Source of the DNA: Pseudomonas neuropathica
GTDB lineage: Bacteria; Pseudomonadota; Gammaproteobacteria; Pseudomonadales; Pseudomonadaceae
Direction: 5' to 3'
Length of the DNA: 64,000 nt
NCBI RefSeq assembly: GCF_015461835.1
Contig: NZ_JACOPX010000003.1
Span: 248,001-312,000 of the forward strand
Shown here: positions 21,226 to 30,139 of the stretch, piece after piece
How positions within the stretch are numbered: the stretch's first letter is position 1
Layout: each line of letters opens with the position of its first letter
Translations under genes and position numbers: made by a program
The notes under the pieces: generated by a model
Seen by the model: only the letters and a program-made list of their open reading frames with translations
The model's database searches: none
Told to the model about the DNA's origin: nothing

Positions 21226-22284
21226 ATGACGCAGATTTCCGAACGCCTTCTGGTTCAAGCCCACCTCGATGCCAAACAGCCCAAACCGCTGACGGCCGAG
21301 GAAGAGGCTTATTACCGTTCCGCCATCGCCGCCGAGCTCAGGGCTCAGGACGCGGTGCTGGTGGCCCACTTTTATTGCGACCCGGTGATTCAGGCTCTGG
21401 CCGAAGAAACCGGCGGTTGCGTCTCCGATTCCCTGGAAATGGCCCGCTTCGGCAATGCTCACCCGGCCAAAACCGTGGTGGTCGCCGGCGTGAAGTTCAT
21501 GGGCGAGACCGCGAAGATTCTCAACCCGGAAAAACGCGTGCTGATGCCGACCCTGGAAGCGACGTGCTCGCTGGACCTGGGTTGCCCGGTCGACGAGTTC
21601 TCGGCGTTCTGCGATCAGCACCCGGAGCGCACGGTGGTGGTCTATGCCAACACCTCCGCAGCCGTTAAGGCTCGAGCTGATTGGGTGGTGACTTCAAGTT
21701 GCGCACTGGAGATCGTCGAAAGCCTGATGGACAACGGCGAGACCATCATCTGGGGGCCGGACAAGCATCTCGGCACCTACATTCAGCGCAAGACCGGCGC
21801 CGACATGCTGCTGTGGGACGGTGCCTGCATCGTTCACGAAGAGTTCAAGTCCAAGCAGCTTGAAGACATGAAAGCGTTGTACCCGGACGCTGCGATTCTG
21901 GTGCACCCGGAGTCGCCCACGTCGGTGATCGAACTGGCGGATGCCGTGGGTTCCACCAGCCAGTTGATCGCTGCCGCGCAATCGCTGCCGAACAAGACCC
22001 TGATCGTTGCGACCGACCGTGGCATCTTCTACAAGATGCAGCAACTGTGTCCGGACAAGGTCTTCATCGAGGCGCCAACCGCCGGTAACGGCGCGGCGTG
22101 CCGCAGTTGCGCACATTGTCCGTGGATGGCCATGAACACCCTTGAGCGCACGCTCAAGAGCTTGAAGGAAGGGACGAACGAGATCTTTGTTGATCCAGCG
22201 TTGATTCCGCAGGCGATCCGGCCGTTGAAGCGCATGCTCGATTTCACCCAGGCAGCGCGGATGAAGCTGGCCGGTAACGCTTAA
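21226..22284 (+). CDS. nadA: Quinolinate synthase NadA
   Basis: A 352-residue [4Fe-4S] enzyme that condenses iminoaspartate with dihydroxyacetone phosphate to quinolinate in NAD synthesis. Cluster cysteines are visible in [16 protein letters not shown] and the [10 protein letters not shown] motif. I chose the ATG at 21226, where homologues start; the frame extends upstream to 21118 without conserved sequence. A TATACT at 21183 could be its -10. Confidence 0.95.
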   Translation: MTQISERLLVQAHLDAKQPKPLTAEEEAYYRSAIAAELRAQDAVLVAHFYCDPVIQALAEETGGCVSDSLEMARFGNAHPAKTVVVAGVKFMGETAKILNPEKRVLMPTLEATCSLDLGCPVDEFSAFCDQHPERTVVVYANTSAAVKARADWVVTSSCALEIVESLMDNGETIIWGPDKHLGTYIQRKTGADMLLWDGACIVHEEFKSKQLEDMKALYPDAAILVHPESPTSVIELADAVGSTSQLIAAAQSLPNKTLIVATDRGIFYKMQQLCPDKVFIEAPTAGNGAACRSCAHCPWMAMNTLERTLKSLKEGTNEIFVDPALIPQAIRPLKRMLDFTQAARMKLAGNA

Positions 22285-22308
22285 GGTCTTTCAGGCAACA
22301 AATAAACC

Positions 22309-22398
22309 TGTAGGAGTGAGCCTGCTCGCGATAGCGGTGTATCAGTCGACTTAAACATTGACTGACATACCGCTATCGCGAGCAGGCTCACTCCTACA
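22309..22398. repeat. REP-like inverted pair, family B
   Basis: Facing arms of TGTAGGAGTGAGCCTGCTCG extend into GCGATAGCGGT/ACCGCTATCGC around a centre with ATCAGTCGAC. It lies between nadA and the convergent RDD gene. Confidence 0.88.
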
Positions 22399-22418
22399 GT
22401 GGTATCTGGTGTCTGGAA

Positions 22419-22907
22419 TTACTTTGTTTTCTTCGGGATCCGCACCACGCGGGTATCGGAATAGATGTCATGCCACGTGCGCTTCTGCTTGTCATACAGC
22501 GACCATAAGAATCCCAGCCCTACGCACGCCCACGACGCAATCGACACCATAAACCGCAACAGCGCCTGCCACAGACTGATTGCCGTGCCATTGGCGTTCT
22601 GCACGCGAATGCCCCACACCTGCATGCCCAGCGTCTGCCCGCCGTGGGTCCAGAACTTGGCGAAGAACGCGAACAACACCAACAGCAGCACGGTGGAGTA
22701 GAGCGGGTCGCCGTCCATTTTTCCGGCATCAGTCAGCACACGCAGGTGTTCTTCGCCAATGATCGCGGCCTGGATCAGTTTGTAAACGAAACCGGTGACG
22801 ATCAGCAGCGCTGTGCACAACAGAAAGTCATAGAACATCGCCGCCAGACGCCGGCCTAGACCAACGGCAGGAAAATCGCCCTGTGGGGTGAGCAGGTTTT
22901 TCGACAT
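22419..22907 (-). CDS. RDD family membrane protein
   Basis: A 162-residue inner-membrane protein of the RDD family (named for an Arg-Asp-Asp motif). Here the first helix is preceded by GRRLAAMFYDFLLCTALL. There are three or four hydrophobic helices (22-42; 70-90; 120-140). The middle motif HGGQTLGMQVWGIRVQNANG is typical. The start is the ATG at 22907, homologous to the usual beginning of the family. Some RDD proteins have been proposed as ion antiporters; its role here is unknown. Confidence 0.85.
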   Translation of the reverse strand: MSKNLLTPQGDFPAVGLGRRLAAMFYDFLLCTALLIVTGFVYKLIQAAIIGEEHLRVLTDAGKMDGDPLYSTVLLLVLFAFFAKFWTHGGQTLGMQVWGIRVQNANGTAISLWQALLRFMVSIASWACVGLGFLWSLYDKQKRTWHDIYSDTRVVRIPKKTK

Positions 22908-22957
22908 GGCAGCCTCTGGACGCAAAATGAAGCGCCATTTTACGGATTCGCGCGCAC

Positions 22958-22992
22958 AAAAAAGCCCCTGATATCAACATCAGGGGCTTTTT
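22958..22992 (-). terminator. Terminator of the small cold-shock gene
   Basis: On the minus strand: AAAAAGCCCCTGAT, a short loop and ATCAGGGGCTTTTTT. It closes the csp gene and insulates the RDD gene. Confidence 0.88.
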
Positions 22993-23004
22993 CGTAACAG
23001 AAAA

Positions 23005-23217
23005 TCAGGCTTCTGCTTGTACTTCGTCAGCCTGCATGCCTTTCTGGCCCTGCACAGCAACGAAGGTCACTTTCTGGCCTTCTTTCAGGCTCTTGAAGCC
23101 GTTGCCCTGAATGGCGCGGAAATGCACGAACAGATCCGGACCGCTTTCTGGAGTGATAAAACCAAAACCTTTCTCGTCGTTAAACCACTTGACGGTACCG
23201 CTCTGACGTGTGGACAT
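23005..23217 (-). CDS. Cold-shock protein, CspA family
   Basis: A 70-residue single cold-shock domain with both nucleic-acid-binding motifs, KGFGFI and DLFVHF. It resembles CapB/CspD-type proteins of Pseudomonas. AAGGA precedes the ATG by about 10 nt. The long AT-rich stretch upstream (to 23620) may supply a leader that responds to temperature, as in other csp genes, but no cold-box motif was identified by eye. Confidence 0.93.
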   Translation of the reverse strand: MSTRQSGTVKWFNDEKGFGFITPESGPDLFVHFRAIQGNGFKSLKEGQKVTFVAVQGQKGMQADEVQAEA

Positions 23218-23620
23218 TTCTTATTTCCTTTGACGCAAAAATTGATGACAGTCTCTTTCTCATGAAAGAGTACTGGGGCTGGTTGCAGGAGAGTAAGAAG
23301 ACGTCGAACGGGATGTAGCTAACTTGTAGGCTACTGCCCAGGTCACGATTCCAAGCTGACCCATGCAAACACAGTGGAGAAACTCTACGCCAACTACGGG
23401 AGAAAAAACAAGCCCTGCGAAGCCCCCGGTTTTACTGAGCTTGAGCAAGTTAATCCTCTCGCTAGTGCGGGCTTAGACGATTAGCCGGTTCAATTGTTTT
23501 CGATCGTTATAAGCAAAGTTCATATTCGAATCAGTTGATAGAAAATGCACTTTTTTGTGGCGATTGCGTTACACATTAGTGCACGCATAACGCAATCGCG
23601 TTACTTATAGAAACAGTCAA
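23218..23620. other. AT-rich interval between csp and gcvT with a perfect inverted repeat
   Basis: About 400 bp without a gene. It must contain the csp promoter and leader and the 3-prime end of the gcvT transcript. The notable feature is a perfect 12-bp inverted repeat, GCGATTGCGTTA at 23560-23571 and TAACGCAATCGC at 23588-23599, spaced by 16 nt. On the minus strand it follows the gcvT stop by 22 bp but is followed by A residues rather than T residues. Confidence 0.6.
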
Positions 23621-24745
23621 TCAGCCGCGATAGTAGCGTTGTGGAACAAATGGCATTTTGCTTACAAGCATTTGCACCTTTTTCCCACGAACAATGGCCC
23701 AAACCGGCGTGTCGAGGGTGACATATGCGCTGTCGAGGTAACCCATCGCCAACGGCCCGCCCAAGGTCGGACCGAAACCACCGCTGCACACGCTGCCGAT
23801 GATTTCGCCGGCTTCGTTGACGATTTCTGCGCCTTCACGCACGGGTGTACGCTCCTGCGGCAGCAAGCCGACGCGTTTGCGCGCCACGCCATTCTGTTGC
23901 TGGCCGAAAATGTTCTGCGCGCCCGGGAAACCGCCGGCCCGCGCGCCATCAGCGCGACGTGGCTTGGAGATCGCCCATAGCAAGCTGGCTTCGATCGGCG
24001 TGGTCTCGGTGTTCATGTCGTGGCCGTAGAGGCACAGACCGGCTTCCAGACGCAGTGAGTCGCGAGCGCCGAGGCCAATGGCCTGGACTTCCGGTTCGGC
24101 GAGCAGGGCGCGCGCGAGTTTTTCCGCATCGGCGGCCGGTACCGAGATTTCGAAACCGTCTTCACCGGTGTAACCCGAACGGCTGACAAAGCAGTCGACG
24201 CCCAGCAGATTGACACGGGCGAACTGCATAAAAGTCATTTTTTCAACGGATGGTGCCAGCCGCGCCAGCACGGTGACCGCCGCCGGACCTTGCAATGCCA
24301 GCAGAGCGCGCTCTTCGAACAGCGCCGTAATGGTGCACTGATCGCCGATGTGTTTTTGCAGGTGGGCCAGGTCCTGATCCTTGCACGCGGCGTTGACCAC
24401 CAGGAACAATTCGTCATTACCGAGGTTTGCCACCATCAGGTCGTCGAGAATGCCGCCGTTGTCGTTGGTGAACATCGCGTAGCGCTGCATGCCCACCGGC
24501 AGGTCGATGATGTCCACCGGCACCAGGCTTTCCAGGGCTTTGGCGGCGTTGGCGCCGGTCAGGCGAATCTGGCCCATGTGCGAGACGTCGAACAGCCCGG
24601 CCTGCTCACGGGTGTGCTGGTGTTCTTTCATCACGCCGAGCGGGTATTGCACCGGCATGTCGTAGCCGGCGAACGGCACCATGCGGGCGCCGAGTTCGAT
24701 GTGCAGAGCGTGCAGCGGGGTTTTCGACAGTTGTTCGGTGGACAT
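23621..24745 (-). CDS. gcvT: Glycine cleavage system aminomethyltransferase (T protein)
   Basis: A 374-residue enzyme that transfers the aminomethyl carbon from lipoyl-H protein to tetrahydrofolate, releasing ammonia. It starts with MSTEQLSKTPLHALHIELGARMVPFAGYDMPVQY (segments LGARMVPFAG and MPVQYPLG are family hallmarks) and has RSGYTGEDGFEI and LRLEAGLCLYGHDM. GGAG precedes the ATG. It is the last gene of the gcvH-gcvP-sdaA-gcvT unit on the minus strand, separated from sdaA by a family D repeat fragment. This corresponds to the second gcv cluster of P. aeruginosa (gcvT2). Confidence 0.95.
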   Translation of the reverse strand: MSTEQLSKTPLHALHIELGARMVPFAGYDMPVQYPLGVMKEHQHTREQAGLFDVSHMGQIRLTGANAAKALESLVPVDIIDLPVGMQRYAMFTNDNGGILDDLMVANLGNDELFLVVNAACKDQDLAHLQKHIGDQCTITALFEERALLALQGPAAVTVLARLAPSVEKMTFMQFARVNLLGVDCFVSRSGYTGEDGFEISVPAADAEKLARALLAEPEVQAIGLGARDSLRLEAGLCLYGHDMNTETTPIEASLLWAISKPRRADGARAGGFPGAQNIFGQQQNGVARKRVGLLPQERTPVREGAEIVNEAGEIIGSVCSGGFGPTLGGPLAMGYLDSAYVTLDTPVWAIVRGKKVQMLVSKMPFVPQRYYRG

Positions 24746-24807
24746 GCGTGGCTCCTTGAAAATTTGAGTTTGGGGGTAAGCGGCAAGATCAAGATCAAGA
24801 TCAAAAG

Positions 24808-24875
24808 CCCCTCACCCCAGCCCTCTCCCGGAGGGAGAGGGAGTTAGTTACGTTTCTCTCCCGGAGGGAGAGGGG
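24808..24875. repeat. Family D repeat fragment (CCCTCACCCC end with hairpin)
   Basis: CCCTCACCCCAGCCCTCTCC is followed by CGGAGGGAGAGGG, then 17 nt and a second CTCTCCCGGAGGGAGAG hairpin. It matches one end of the full-length elements at 31724 and 56097 but lacks their centre and the opposite CCCTCACCC-type end. Confidence 0.7.
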
Positions 24876-24891
24876 GCAGTTACGGGGCTGA

Positions 24892-26268
24892 TCAGCATTC
24901 GATAATGTTGACCGCCAGACCGCCGCGGGCGGTCTCTTTGTATTTGCTTTTCATGTCGGCACCGGTCTGGCGCATGGTGCGGATGACTTTGTCGAGGGAG
25001 ACGAAATGCTGGCCGTCGCCTCGCATGGCCATGCGCACTGCGTTGATGGCTTTCACCGAGCCCATGGCATTGCGCTCGATGCACGGCACTTGCACCAGTC
25101 CGCCAATCGGGTCGCAGGTCAGGCCGAGGTTGTGCTCCATACCGATTTCCGCAGCGTTCTCGACTTGCTGCACGCTGCCACCGAGCACTTCGCACAACGC
25201 ACCGGCCGCCATCGAACAGGCCACGCCGACTTCACCTTGGCAGCCGACTTCAGCGCCGGAGATCGATGCGTTCTCCTTGTAGAGAATGCCGATGGCCGCA
25301 GCGGTCAGCAGAAACCGTACGACGCCGTCGTCATTCGCGCCGGGGATAAAACGCATGTAGTAGTGCAGCACCGCCGGAATGATCCCCGCCGCGCCGTTGG
25401 TGGGCGCGGTGACCACACGTCCGCCATTGGCGTTTTCTTCGTTGACCGCCAAAGCGTAGAGGTTGACCCAGTCGAGCACTGACAACGGATCGCGCAACGC
25501 CGATTCCGGGTTCTTGCACAGTTGCCGATGCAACGCTGCCGCACGGCGTTTGACCTTCAAGCCGCCGGGCAAAATACCTTCGTTACGGCAGCCCGCAGCG
25601 ACGCAGTCCTGCATCACCTGCCAGATTTTCAACAGGCCGGCGCGGGTTTCCGCCTCCGGTCGCCAGGCACTTTCGTTGGTCAGCATCACCTGGCTGATCG
25701 ATAGACCATAGGTGGCGCAATGACTGAGCAGGTCCTTGGCGCTTTTGAACGGGAAGGTCAGCGGCGTGGCGTCTTCGACGATGCGGTCGGCACCGGCCGC
25801 GTCCTCGTCGACCACGAAACCACCGCCAACCGAGTAGTACTCGCGGCTGCGGATCTGAATCCCCGCCGCATCGAAGGCGCGAAAGATCATGCCGTTGGGG
25901 TGATAGGCCAGCGGTTTGCGGATCATCGCCAGGTGTTCTTTCTCGTTGAACGCAATGCTGTGCTCACCGAGCAGGTTCAGCCGGCCGTTGCCGCGAATTT
26001 CTTGCAGGCGCGCGGCGACGGTTTCGGTATCGACGGTATCGGGATGTTCGCCTTCGAGGCCGAGCAGCACGGCTTTGTCGCTGCCGTGACCTTTACCGGT
26101 GGCGCCGAGGGAGCCGTAGAGTTCAACGCGAACGCTGGCGGTGGTGGTCAGCAGATTTTCACGTCGCAGGCCTTCGGCGAACCGCGCAGCAGCACGCATC
26201 GGGCCGACGGTGTGGGAACTGGAGGGGCCGATGCCAATCTTGAACAGGTCGAACACGCTTAACGACAT
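24892..26268 (-). CDS. sdaA: L-serine ammonia-lyase
   Basis: A 458-residue iron-sulfur enzyme that deaminates L-serine to pyruvate and ammonia. The N-terminal domain has [16 protein letters not shown]. The catalytic domain has the [4Fe-4S] cysteines in [17 protein letters not shown] and [10 protein letters not shown]. Within this operon it removes serine formed from glycine. The leader has AACAAGAA (a candidate Hfq/Crc motif, 26284-26291) just before the ribosome-binding site GGAG. It lies between gcvP and gcvT. Confidence 0.95.
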   Translation of the reverse strand: MSLSVFDLFKIGIGPSSSHTVGPMRAAARFAEGLRRENLLTTTASVRVELYGSLGATGKGHGSDKAVLLGLEGEHPDTVDTETVAARLQEIRGNGRLNLLGEHSIAFNEKEHLAMIRKPLAYHPNGMIFRAFDAAGIQIRSREYYSVGGGFVVDEDAAGADRIVEDATPLTFPFKSAKDLLSHCATYGLSISQVMLTNESAWRPEAETRAGLLKIWQVMQDCVAAGCRNEGILPGGLKVKRRAAALHRQLCKNPESALRDPLSVLDWVNLYALAVNEENANGGRVVTAPTNGAAGIIPAVLHYYMRFIPGANDDGVVRFLLTAAAIGILYKENASISGAEVGCQGEVGVACSMAAGALCEVLGGSVQQVENAAEIGMEHNLGLTCDPIGGLVQVPCIERNAMGSVKAINAVRMAMRGDGQHFVSLDKVIRTMRQTGADMKSKYKETARGGLAVNIIEC

Positions 26269-26329
26269 GAGTGGTTCTCCGGTTTCTTGTTATAGGAATT
26301 GGCGAAACATCAGGCTTGATGCGTTCCCC

Positions 26330-26415
26330 TGTAGGAGCTGCCGAAGGCTGCGATCTTTTGATCCTGATCTTTCAACAGCAAGATCAAAAGATCGCAGCCT
26401 TCGGCAGCTCCTACA
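26330..26415. repeat. REP-like inverted pair, family C
   Basis: Facing TGTAGGAGCTGCCGAAGGCT arms around a GATC-rich centre, between gcvP and sdaA, inside an operon. Confidence 0.87.
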
Positions 26416-26454
26416 GGTTAAGCGGTGGGGGCGAGTGGTTCGCCTCTTTCTGGT

Positions 26455-29307
26455 TTAAGCGTAGCTTTCGATCGACGGGCAGGCGCACACTAGGTTGCGA
26501 TCACCGAAAACGTTGTCGACACGACCGACCGGCGGCCAGTACTTGCCTTCGATCAAAGAGGCGACCGGGTACACGGCCTGCTCGCGGCTGTACGGGTGAG
26601 TCCACTCGCCAACCAGCTCTGCCGCCGTGTGCGGAGCGTTTTTCAGCGGGTTGTCGTCCTTGTCCAGCGTGCCGTTTTCCACCGCACGGATTTCTTCGCG
26701 GATGCGGATCATGGCGTCGCAGAAGCGATCCAGTTCTTCCTTGGATTCGCTTTCGGTCGGCTCGATCATCAGCGTGCCGGCGACCGGGAACGACATGGTT
26801 GGGGCGTGGAAGCCGAAGTCGATCAGGCGCTTGGCGACGTCATCAACGCTGATGCCGCTGCTGTCTTTCAACGGACGCAGATCGAGGATGCATTCGTGCG
26901 CTACCAGACCGTTGCTGCCGGTATACAGCACTGGATAGTGCTCTTCGAGACGGCGGGAAATGTAGTTGGCATTGAGGATCGCCAGCTGCGAAGCGCGTTT
27001 CAGGCCTGCGCCACCCATCATGCGAATGTACATCCAGGTGATCGGCAAAATGCTCGCGCTGCCGAACGGTGCTGCGCAGACCGCGCCTTCCTTGCGCTCC
27101 ATCTGGCCGTGGCCCGGCAGGAACGGGGTCAGGTGCGACTTGACGCCAATCGGGCCAACGCCAGGGCCGCCACCGCCGTGCGGGATGCAGAAGGTTTTGT
27201 GCAGGTTCAGGTGCGAAACGTCACCGCCGAACTTGCCCGGTGCACAGAGGCCAACCATCGCGTTCATGTTGGCGCCGTCGATGTACACCTGGCCGCCGTT
27301 GTCATGAATGATCCCGCAGATTTCGCGGATGCCTTCTTCGAACACGCCGTGGGTCGACGGGTAAGTGATCATCAGCGCGGCGAGGTGGTCGCGGTGTTCA
27401 ATGGCTTTGGCGCGCAGGTCTTCGATGTCGACGTTGCCACGGGCATCGCAGGCAGTCACGACGACGCGCATGCCAGCCATGTTGGCGGTGGCCGGGTTGG
27501 TGCCGTGGGCGGACGACGGAATCAGGCAGATGTCGCGACGCTCATCGCCACGGCTCTGGTGATAGGCGCGGATCGCCAAGAGGCCTGCGTATTCGCCTTG
27601 CGAACCGGCGTTCGGTTGCAGCGAGATCGCGTCGTAACCGGTGGCGGCGCAGAGCATCGCTTCCAGTTCATCGGTCAGTTGCTGGTAACCGGCACTTTGC
27701 GCGGCCGGGGCGAACGGGTGCAGGGCACCGAATTCAGCCCAGGTCACCGGGATCATTTCGCTGGCAGCGTTGAGTTTCATGGTGCACGAACCCAGCGGGA
27801 TCATGGTGCGATCCAGAGCCAGATCCTTGTCCGCCAGTTTGCGCAGGTAGCGCATCAGCTCGGTTTCCGAGTGATAACGGTTGAACACCGGGTGGCTGAG
27901 GATCGGCGACTGACGTACCAGCGATGCTGGGATGGTGCTCTGCACCGAGGCGGCGAGAGCAGCGAAATCCGGCAGAGTCTTGCCGTCGGCGAACAGGCCC
28001 CACAGGGTTTCGATGTCAGCTTGGGTGGTGGTTTCGTCGACCGACAGACCCAGACGCTGAGCGTCGATCACGCGCAGGTTGATCTGTGCAGCGTGCGCCT
28101 TGTCGTGCAGTGCGGCGGTTTGCGCACCGGTGGCGACGGTCAGGGTGTCGAAGAAACTGGCTTGTTCAACTGTCGCGCCCAACGCGGTCAGGCCCTTGGC
28201 CAGAATCGCGGTCAAGTGATGGATGCGGTTGGCGATCTGGGTCAGGCCTTTCGGGCCGTGGTAGACGGCGTACATGCTGGCGATGTTGGCCAGCAGCACT
28301 TGCGCGGTGCAGATGTTCGAGGTGGCCTTCTCGCGGCGGATGTGTTGCTCGCGGGTTTGCATCGCCAGACGCAGCGCCGGCTTGCCGAAGCGGTCAACCG
28401 AAACGCCGACCAGACGGCCCGGCATGTCGCGTTTGAACGCATCTTTGGTGGAGAAGTAAGCCGCGTGCGGGCCACCGAAGCCCAGCGGCACGCCGAAGCG
28501 TTGTGCCGAACCGATGGCGACGTCCGCGCCGAACTCGCCCGGGGCGGCCAGCAGAGTCAGGGCGAGCAGGTCAGCGGCCACGGCCACCAAGGCGTTGGCG
28601 GCGTGGAAGCGTTCGGTCAGTTCGCGATAGTCGAACACATCACCGTTGCTTGCCGGGTATTGCAGCAGCGCGCCGAAGAACGGCGTCACGTCAGTCAGTT
28701 CACGCTCATCGCCAACAACCACGTCGATGCCCAGCGGCTCGGCGCGAGTGCGCAGCACGTCGAGGGTTTGCGGGTGGCTGTGGATCGAGGCGAAGAACTG
28801 GTGGCTGCCCTTGTTCTTGCTCAGGCGTTTGCAGAAGGTCATGGCTTCGGCAGCGGCGGTGGCCTCGTCGAGCAGCGAGGCGTTGGCAATCGGCAGGCCG
28901 GTGAGGTCGCTGATCATGGTCTGGAAGTTCAGCAGCGCTTCGAGACGACCTTGGGAAATTTCTGGCTGGTACGGAGTGTACGCGGTGTACCAGGCCGGGT
29001 TTTCCAGGAGGTTGCGCAGGATCGGCGACGGCGTGTGGCAGTTGTAGTAGCCCTGGCCGATGTAGGTCTTGAACAGCTGATTCTTGCCGGCGATGGATTT
29101 GATCATCGCCAGGGCATCGGCTTCGCTGAGGCCGTCGTCCATGCCGAGCACGCTGGTGCCCTTGATGCTTTCCGGGATGACGCTGGCGCTCAGGGCTTCA
29201 AGCGAGTCGAAGCCGAGGCTGTTGAGCATGGCTTGCTCGTCACCGGCGCGCGGGCCGATGTGACGGGCGATGAATTCGTTGGCGGTGCCAAGGTTTACTT
29301 GAGTCAT
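26455..29307 (-). CDS. gcvP: Glycine dehydrogenase (decarboxylating), P protein
   Basis: A 950-residue PLP enzyme that decarboxylates glycine and passes the aminomethyl group to the lipoyl arm of GcvH. It is a fused homodimer-like chain: the N-terminal half has [19 protein letters not shown] and the C-terminal half has the PLP-lysine motif [16 protein letters not shown]. The length matches the proteobacterial single-chain type. It follows gcvH by 11 bp. Confidence 0.97.
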   Translation of the reverse strand: MTQVNLGTANEFIARHIGPRAGDEQAMLNSLGFDSLEALSASVIPESIKGTSVLGMDDGLSEADALAMIKSIAGKNQLFKTYIGQGYYNCHTPSPILRNLLENPAWYTAYTPYQPEISQGRLEALLNFQTMISDLTGLPIANASLLDEATAAAEAMTFCKRLSKNKGSHQFFASIHSHPQTLDVLRTRAEPLGIDVVVGDERELTDVTPFFGALLQYPASNGDVFDYRELTERFHAANALVAVAADLLALTLLAAPGEFGADVAIGSAQRFGVPLGFGGPHAAYFSTKDAFKRDMPGRLVGVSVDRFGKPALRLAMQTREQHIRREKATSNICTAQVLLANIASMYAVYHGPKGLTQIANRIHHLTAILAKGLTALGATVEQASFFDTLTVATGAQTAALHDKAHAAQINLRVIDAQRLGLSVDETTTQADIETLWGLFADGKTLPDFAALAASVQSTIPASLVRQSPILSHPVFNRYHSETELMRYLRKLADKDLALDRTMIPLGSCTMKLNAASEMIPVTWAEFGALHPFAPAAQSAGYQQLTDELEAMLCAATGYDAISLQPNAGSQGEYAGLLAIRAYHQSRGDERRDICLIPSSAHGTNPATANMAGMRVVVTACDARGNVDIEDLRAKAIEHRDHLAALMITYPSTHGVFEEGIREICGIIHDNGGQVYIDGANMNAMVGLCAPGKFGGDVSHLNLHKTFCIPHGGGGPGVGPIGVKSHLTPFLPGHGQMERKEGAVCAAPFGSASILPITWMYIRMMGGAGLKRASQLAILNANYISRRLEEHYPVLYTGSNGLVAHECILDLRPLKDSSGISVDDVAKRLIDFGFHAPTMSFPVAGTLMIEPTESESKEELDRFCDAMIRIREEIRAVENGTLDKDDNPLKNAPHTAAELVGEWTHPYSREQAVYPVASLIEGKYWPPVGRVDNVFGDRNLVCACPSIESYA

Positions 29308-29318
29308 GTCGGTGTTCC

Positions 29319-29702
29319 TCAGGCTTCGGCTTGGGCTTTGATCAGACGGTCGTACGCGTCCTGATCGAGCAATTTGCCGACAGCGGCGGCGTCGCTAGGC
29401 TGGAAGCGGAAGAACCAGCCTTCGCCCAGCGGATCTTCGTTGACCAGTTCCGGGGCGTCTTCGAGCGCCGGGTTGACTGCCAGTACGTCTCCGTCGAGGG
29501 GCATGTACACGCCGCTGGCGGCTTTCACCGATTCCACGGTGGCGGCTTCAGCGCCTTTTTCGTAAGCCTGCAGCTCAGGCAGTTGCACGAACACCACGTC
29601 GCCCAAGGCGTTCTGCGCGAAAGCGGTGATGCCGACAGTAACGCTGCCGTCAGCTTCGGTGCGCAGCCATTCGTGATCTTCAGTAAAACGCAACTCGCTC
29701 AT
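29319..29702 (-). CDS. gcvH: Glycine cleavage system H protein
   Basis: A 127-residue lipoyl carrier that shuttles the aminomethyl group between the P, T and L proteins. The lipoylation site is [15 protein letters not shown], with the lysine near residue 60. The start has [10 protein letters not shown], the family signature. It is the first gene of the operon, preceded by a sigma-54 type promoter and upstream repeats. GAGGAGTTTCC precedes the ATG. Confidence 0.96.
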   Translation of the reverse strand: MSELRFTEDHEWLRTEADGSVTVGITAFAQNALGDVVFVQLPELQAYEKGAEAATVESVKAASGVYMPLDGDVLAVNPALEDAPELVNEDPLGEGWFFRFQPSDAAAVGKLLDQDAYDRLIKAQAEA

Positions 29703-29786
29703 GGAAACTCCTCAGGGGGCCAGACTCGTCTGGTGGACGCGGTGGAATAGTCGGGCGCGAAGGCCCTTATTTATGAGGGGTTGATT

Positions 29787-29802
29787 AGCAAGAATGTGGC
29801 CA
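29787..29802 (-). promoter_or_regulatory. Sigma-54 promoter of the gcv operon
   Basis: Read on the minus strand: TGGCCAC, 4 nt, TTGCT. The invariant GG and GC are exactly 10 nt apart, as required for -24/-12 elements. Transcription would start near 29776, giving a leader of about 74 nt before gcvH. Confidence 0.82.
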
Positions 29803-29866
29803 ATGTTGATTTGTTGTTATAAATCAATGATTTGTGTTGTTTTCGCGTGTGGTGCGTGCCGACGCG

Positions 29867-29884
29867 TGTAGCGAAATCGCTACA
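29867..29884. promoter_or_regulatory. GcsR-type operator 1
   Basis: TGTAGCG-N4-CGCTACA, a perfect 18-bp palindrome. It lies 65 bp upstream of the sigma-54 promoter. It is one of three related 18-bp repeats between gcsR and gcvH. I recall the P. aeruginosa GcsR site as TGTAACG-N4-CGTTCCG, which this fits. Confidence 0.8.
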
Positions 29885-29947
29885 GCATGGGGCGAGGATA
29901 AAAGCTGAACGGGATCAAAGCCTTGCACAGCGGTGATCGGAGGAGAG

Positions 29948-29965
29948 TGTAGCGATATCGTTCCG
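29948..29965. promoter_or_regulatory. GcsR-type operator 2
   Basis: TGTAGCG-N4-CGTTCCG. The right half is identical to the half-site I recall for GcsR. Confidence 0.78.
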
Positions 29966-29966
29966 C

Positions 29967-29984
29967 TGTAGCGCTTTCAGTACA
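29967..29984. promoter_or_regulatory. GcsR-type operator 3
   Basis: TGTAGCG-N4-CAGTACA, one base pair after operator 2 and in the same orientation. The left half is identical to the other two copies; the right half is less conserved. Confidence 0.72.
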
Positions 29985-30039
29985 GCTGGAGGTCGTTTTT
30001 AAACTGGGAACCCTGATTTTTTGAATTGGAAACCCGGAC

Positions 30040-30123
30040 TGTAGGAGCTGCCGAAGGCTGCGATCCTGTCCCGGGCAATACACATCCAAAGTCAAAAGAT
30101 CGCAGCCTCCGGCAGCTCCTACA
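30040..30123. repeat. REP-like inverted pair, family C
   Basis: Facing arms, one with a single change (CCTCCGGC for CCTTCGGC), between the end of gcsR and the gcv operators. Confidence 0.85.
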
Positions 30124-30139
30124 GGGGATTTGTGGTTTT

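Noticed and set aside
26596-29364. A 922-codon open frame on the plus strand opposite gcvP
   Set aside because: It is a shadow of the GC-rich gcvP coding bias; the minus strand encodes the complete P protein with the PLP motif.
29703-29786. A glycine riboswitch in the gcvH leader
   Set aside because: The leader from the predicted sigma-54 start is only about 74 nt, too short for the tandem glycine aptamer, and no aptamer core sequence was seen.
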